This document shows, piece after piece, positions 53,386 to 54,686 of a DNA stretch of 54,686 nucleotides. A program made the translations under genes and the position numbers. The notes beneath the pieces are model-generated. The model did not search any database and had not been told where the DNA came from. It was given only the letters and a program-made list of their open reading frames with translations. The DNA comes from Terriglobia bacterium (GTDB lineage: Bacteria; Acidobacteriota; Terriglobia; Terriglobales; SCQP01), in contig JAJPKR010000019.1 in NCBI GenBank assembly GCA_021323595.1, positions 1 to 54,686 of the forward strand, given 5' to 3'. Within the stretch, counting starts at the first letter, position 1. Every line of letters begins with the position of its first letter.

Positions 53386-53462
53386 GGCGCCATCGTCTAG
53401 CGGCCCAGGACGTCGCCCTCTCAAGGCGAAGATCGCGGGTTCGAATCCCGCTGGCGCTACCA
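53386..53462 (+). tRNA. tRNA-Glu (anticodon CTC)
   Basis: Cloverleaf with acceptor GGCGCCA/TGGCGCT (first pair G-T), D arm CGTCTAGCGGCCCAGGACG, anticodon stem TCGCC/GGCGA with loop CTCTCAA (CTC at 53420-53422), T arm GCGGG TTCGAAT CCCGC, discriminator A and encoded CCA at 53460-53462. It lies 17 bp after the SnoaL-like gene. Confidence 0.96.
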
Positions 53463-53593
53463 TCTGACCTCAGGCTCATGCGCTCTTCCTGTGCGCGGTC
53501 GAGCCCAGGCGATCAAAGAATCAATCCGTGATCGCGCCGCCTTTCCGGAGCCCGGGGCGTGCACCGGCCCGAGCTTCGGCGAGCGTTTCAGCC
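53463..53593. other. Gap downstream of tRNA-Glu
   Basis: Nothing recognisable is seen in these bases; no integrase or tRNA 3' duplicate (attachment-site signature) is present within the window. Confidence 0.4.
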
Positions 53594-54108
53594 CTACTCC
53601 AGCCTGATGGAAATGCCGGCCCGCGGGCGGCGCCCCTGGTGAAATACCGGGAGGCAGCCAGCCGATATCTTTGAGCCAGCCGCCGAGCTGACTTCGCCGA
53701 TACACAGCTCGCGCGTGGTAACCTTGCCGTCCGCGACAGCGGTGATCACGACGCTTCCCTTCTCTACTTCCGGTCGATGGCTGCCGCCCACAAGGTCACG
53801 CGCAGGTGAATACTTCGCGACTGGACCCAAACCTCTTCGACCGCCGCGGGCTGAAAGTTGCCGGCTTCGTCCTTACCGTACCAGCCATCGTACGGATAGA
53901 GAACGACAAGCTGGTATAGCCCGGGCCGCACTGCCACGGCGGGGCCGTGGCCGCCTTCGCGGTGGCGCCGCGCGCGATCAAAAGGGGACCGCTCAGGGGC
54001 TTGAATGTCGTATTCTCGGTTGAACGGAAAATGGGGGCAGGTCACAAGGTCGGGAATCTGGGTCGGGTTGCTGGCGGCGTCGGTCGCATAGCCGCAGCCG
54101 CTTCGCGC
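53594..54108 (-). pseudogene. Decayed lipoprotein-like gene, frameshifted and without start
   Basis: A minus-strand frame from about 54108 begins without a start codon as a lipobox-like SGCGYATDAASNPTQIPDL, then LVTCPHFPFNREYDIQAPER and PGLYQLVVLYPYDGWYGKDE, ending at 53764. A second frame, 53594-53830, continues with EKGSVVITAVADGKVTTREL and SSAAGSKISAGCLPVFHQGR. The two look like halves of one exported protein joined by a frameshift around 53780-53830. A GTG at 54045 could still start the first half. Function unknown. Confidence 0.4.
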
Positions 54109-54119
54109 TCACGGCGGAT

Positions 54120-54536
54120 TCAAATTTTGAGAATCAGCGGCGCGTACCGCCAAGCAGCCACAAACCCCGCGGCCCAGGCGGCGACGAAAGCCGCGTCCAC
54201 GCAAAGCCGCCGCCCGGTGGTCTCGAGCCCCATCTTCCATTTTGCGTAAAGCTCGTACAAAAAGATAATGGGGCAGGTACCGCCGACTGCTAGGAGCGCT
54301 ACCGCCGTTTTGGTCGCGAGCAACCCAAATGAGCGGGGGAGAAGCATGCCCACCGAGTGGCCGGTGACCGCGTAGACGGCCAGCGACGCCGTCAGCGTGG
54401 CCCATGTCTCGACGGCCAACAGCCTGACCGTGGCCGAAAACCAGTCGTCGTGGGAATAGATCCAGCGCAGCCCGCAATAGCTGATTAGGCCGGCCACCGC
54501 AAAGCCGAGCACCCGGTTAAGCAGCTCATGAAACAT
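54120..54536 (-). CDS. Small polytopic membrane protein of unknown function
   Basis: 138 residues from ATG 54536. Four hydrophobic segments are visible: VLGFAVAGLISYCGLRW, VETWATLTASLAVYAVTG, SFGLLATKTAVALLAVGG, and VDAAFVAAWAAGFVAAW. A basic stretch (YAKWKMGLETTGRR) lies before the last helix. No family is recognised. It follows, with an 16-bp gap, the gene entering from the right edge, so they may be cotranscribed. Confidence 0.65.
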   Translation of the reverse strand: MFHELLNRVLGFAVAGLISYCGLRWIYSHDDWFSATVRLLAVETWATLTASLAVYAVTGHSVGMLLPRSFGLLATKTAVALLAVGGTCPIIFLYELYAKWKMGLETTGRRLCVDAAFVAAWAAGFVAAWRYAPLILKI

Positions 54537-54552
54537 GATCGCCGCCTGCAGC

Positions 54553-54686
54553 CTAGTTAACCTTGGCCGTGCCGCCGGTCGAGGACCCGGAGGCCGCACC
54601 GTCGGTGGATTCGCTCTGCCATGAGCGCTCCACGAACTGCTGGAGCAGATCGGCGAAATACTCGAGCGTCTTGCGAATCCCGTTCC
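54553..54686 (-). CDS. Partial CDS entering from the right edge
   Basis: The last 44 codons of a minus-strand gene: NGIRKTLEYFADLLQQFVER, then SWQSESTDGAASGSSTGGTA and KVN before TAG. An amphipathic helix is followed by a Ser/Gly-rich low-complexity tail. Too little remains to name the family. Confidence 0.6.
   Translation of the reverse strand, partial: NGIRKTLEYFADLLQQFVERSWQSESTDGAASGSSTGGTAKVN

Noticed and set aside
53386-54686. Prophage or genomic island integrated at tRNA-Glu
   Set aside because: No integrase, no phage genes and no duplicated tRNA 3' end are visible up to the window edge.

Overview
The window is high-GC, densely coded bacterial chromosome. Several traits point to Acidobacteriota: two acidobacterial duplicated orphan permeases (ADOP, MacB/FtsX type), a sortilin/VPS10-like BNR-repeat protein, a PEP-CTERM protein, a TonB-ExbB-ExbD-ExbD set and hairpin-rich dispersed repeats. 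No prophage, CRISPR array or complete insertion sequence is visible. This assignment is inferred from gene content; no database was searched.

Layout. 1-9350, minus strand: a long run of co-directional genes with stop/start overlaps, in transcription order TlpA-like lipoprotein, glycosyltransferase, folE, tgt, yajC, secD, secF, tonB, exbB, exbD, exbD (cut by the window edge). tgt-yajC-secD-secF is the widely conserved secretion cluster; the Ton motor is appended to it. 9350-13430 is an accessory patch: a small secreted/membrane gene present twice (one copy decayed), a RibD/DHFR-like reductase, an IS110 transposase remnant and a kelch/galactose-oxidase-like secreted protein with less GC-rich codons. 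13430-17630: a GH15 glucoamylase-type enzyme and a processive GT2 synthase. 17697-23622: maf (plus), facing a minus-strand run purA-moeA-moaC-receiver/DUF4388-mogA-yihY that combines purine synthesis with molybdenum cofactor synthesis.

24-29 kb: trxA with a clear terminator, divergent from rsmA/ksgA-rnj-SH3/repeat protein-small protein-kdsB. 28.8-33.4 kb: ADOP permease, DinB protein, tiny PEP-CTERM protein, the selenocysteine tRNA gene (selC), a small orphan ORF and a Cys-rich rhodanese. 33.5-41.3 kb: VPS10-like protein, LuxR-type regulator with a degenerate receiver, rmuC, then a divergent pair of a GATase-fold-like secreted protein and a GH50-like protein that seems to lack both catalytic glutamates. 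41.3-49.8 kb: TPR membrane protein divergent from a DksA-type regulator with a near-consensus promoter, a second ADOP preceded by a tandem inverted-repeat operator, a CaCA exchanger, acpP-fabF, and the minus-strand genes HIT, HNH and comF.

50-54.7 kb is the most unusual part: a field of short palindromic repeats with a shared core and ATTCCT-type loop, a patatin-like phospholipase, two short genes (VOC and SnoaL-like) whose leaders and start codons lie in a duplicated segment of about 111 bp, tRNA-Glu(CTC), a decayed lipoprotein gene and membrane-protein genes running off the edge.

No single complete new defence or mobile system is evident. The best candidates for something undescribed are the palindromic repeat family, the duplicated leader element, the duplicated small gene beside an IS110 remnant, the catalytically degenerate GH50-like protein and the pseudo-receiver placed inside the Moco operon.
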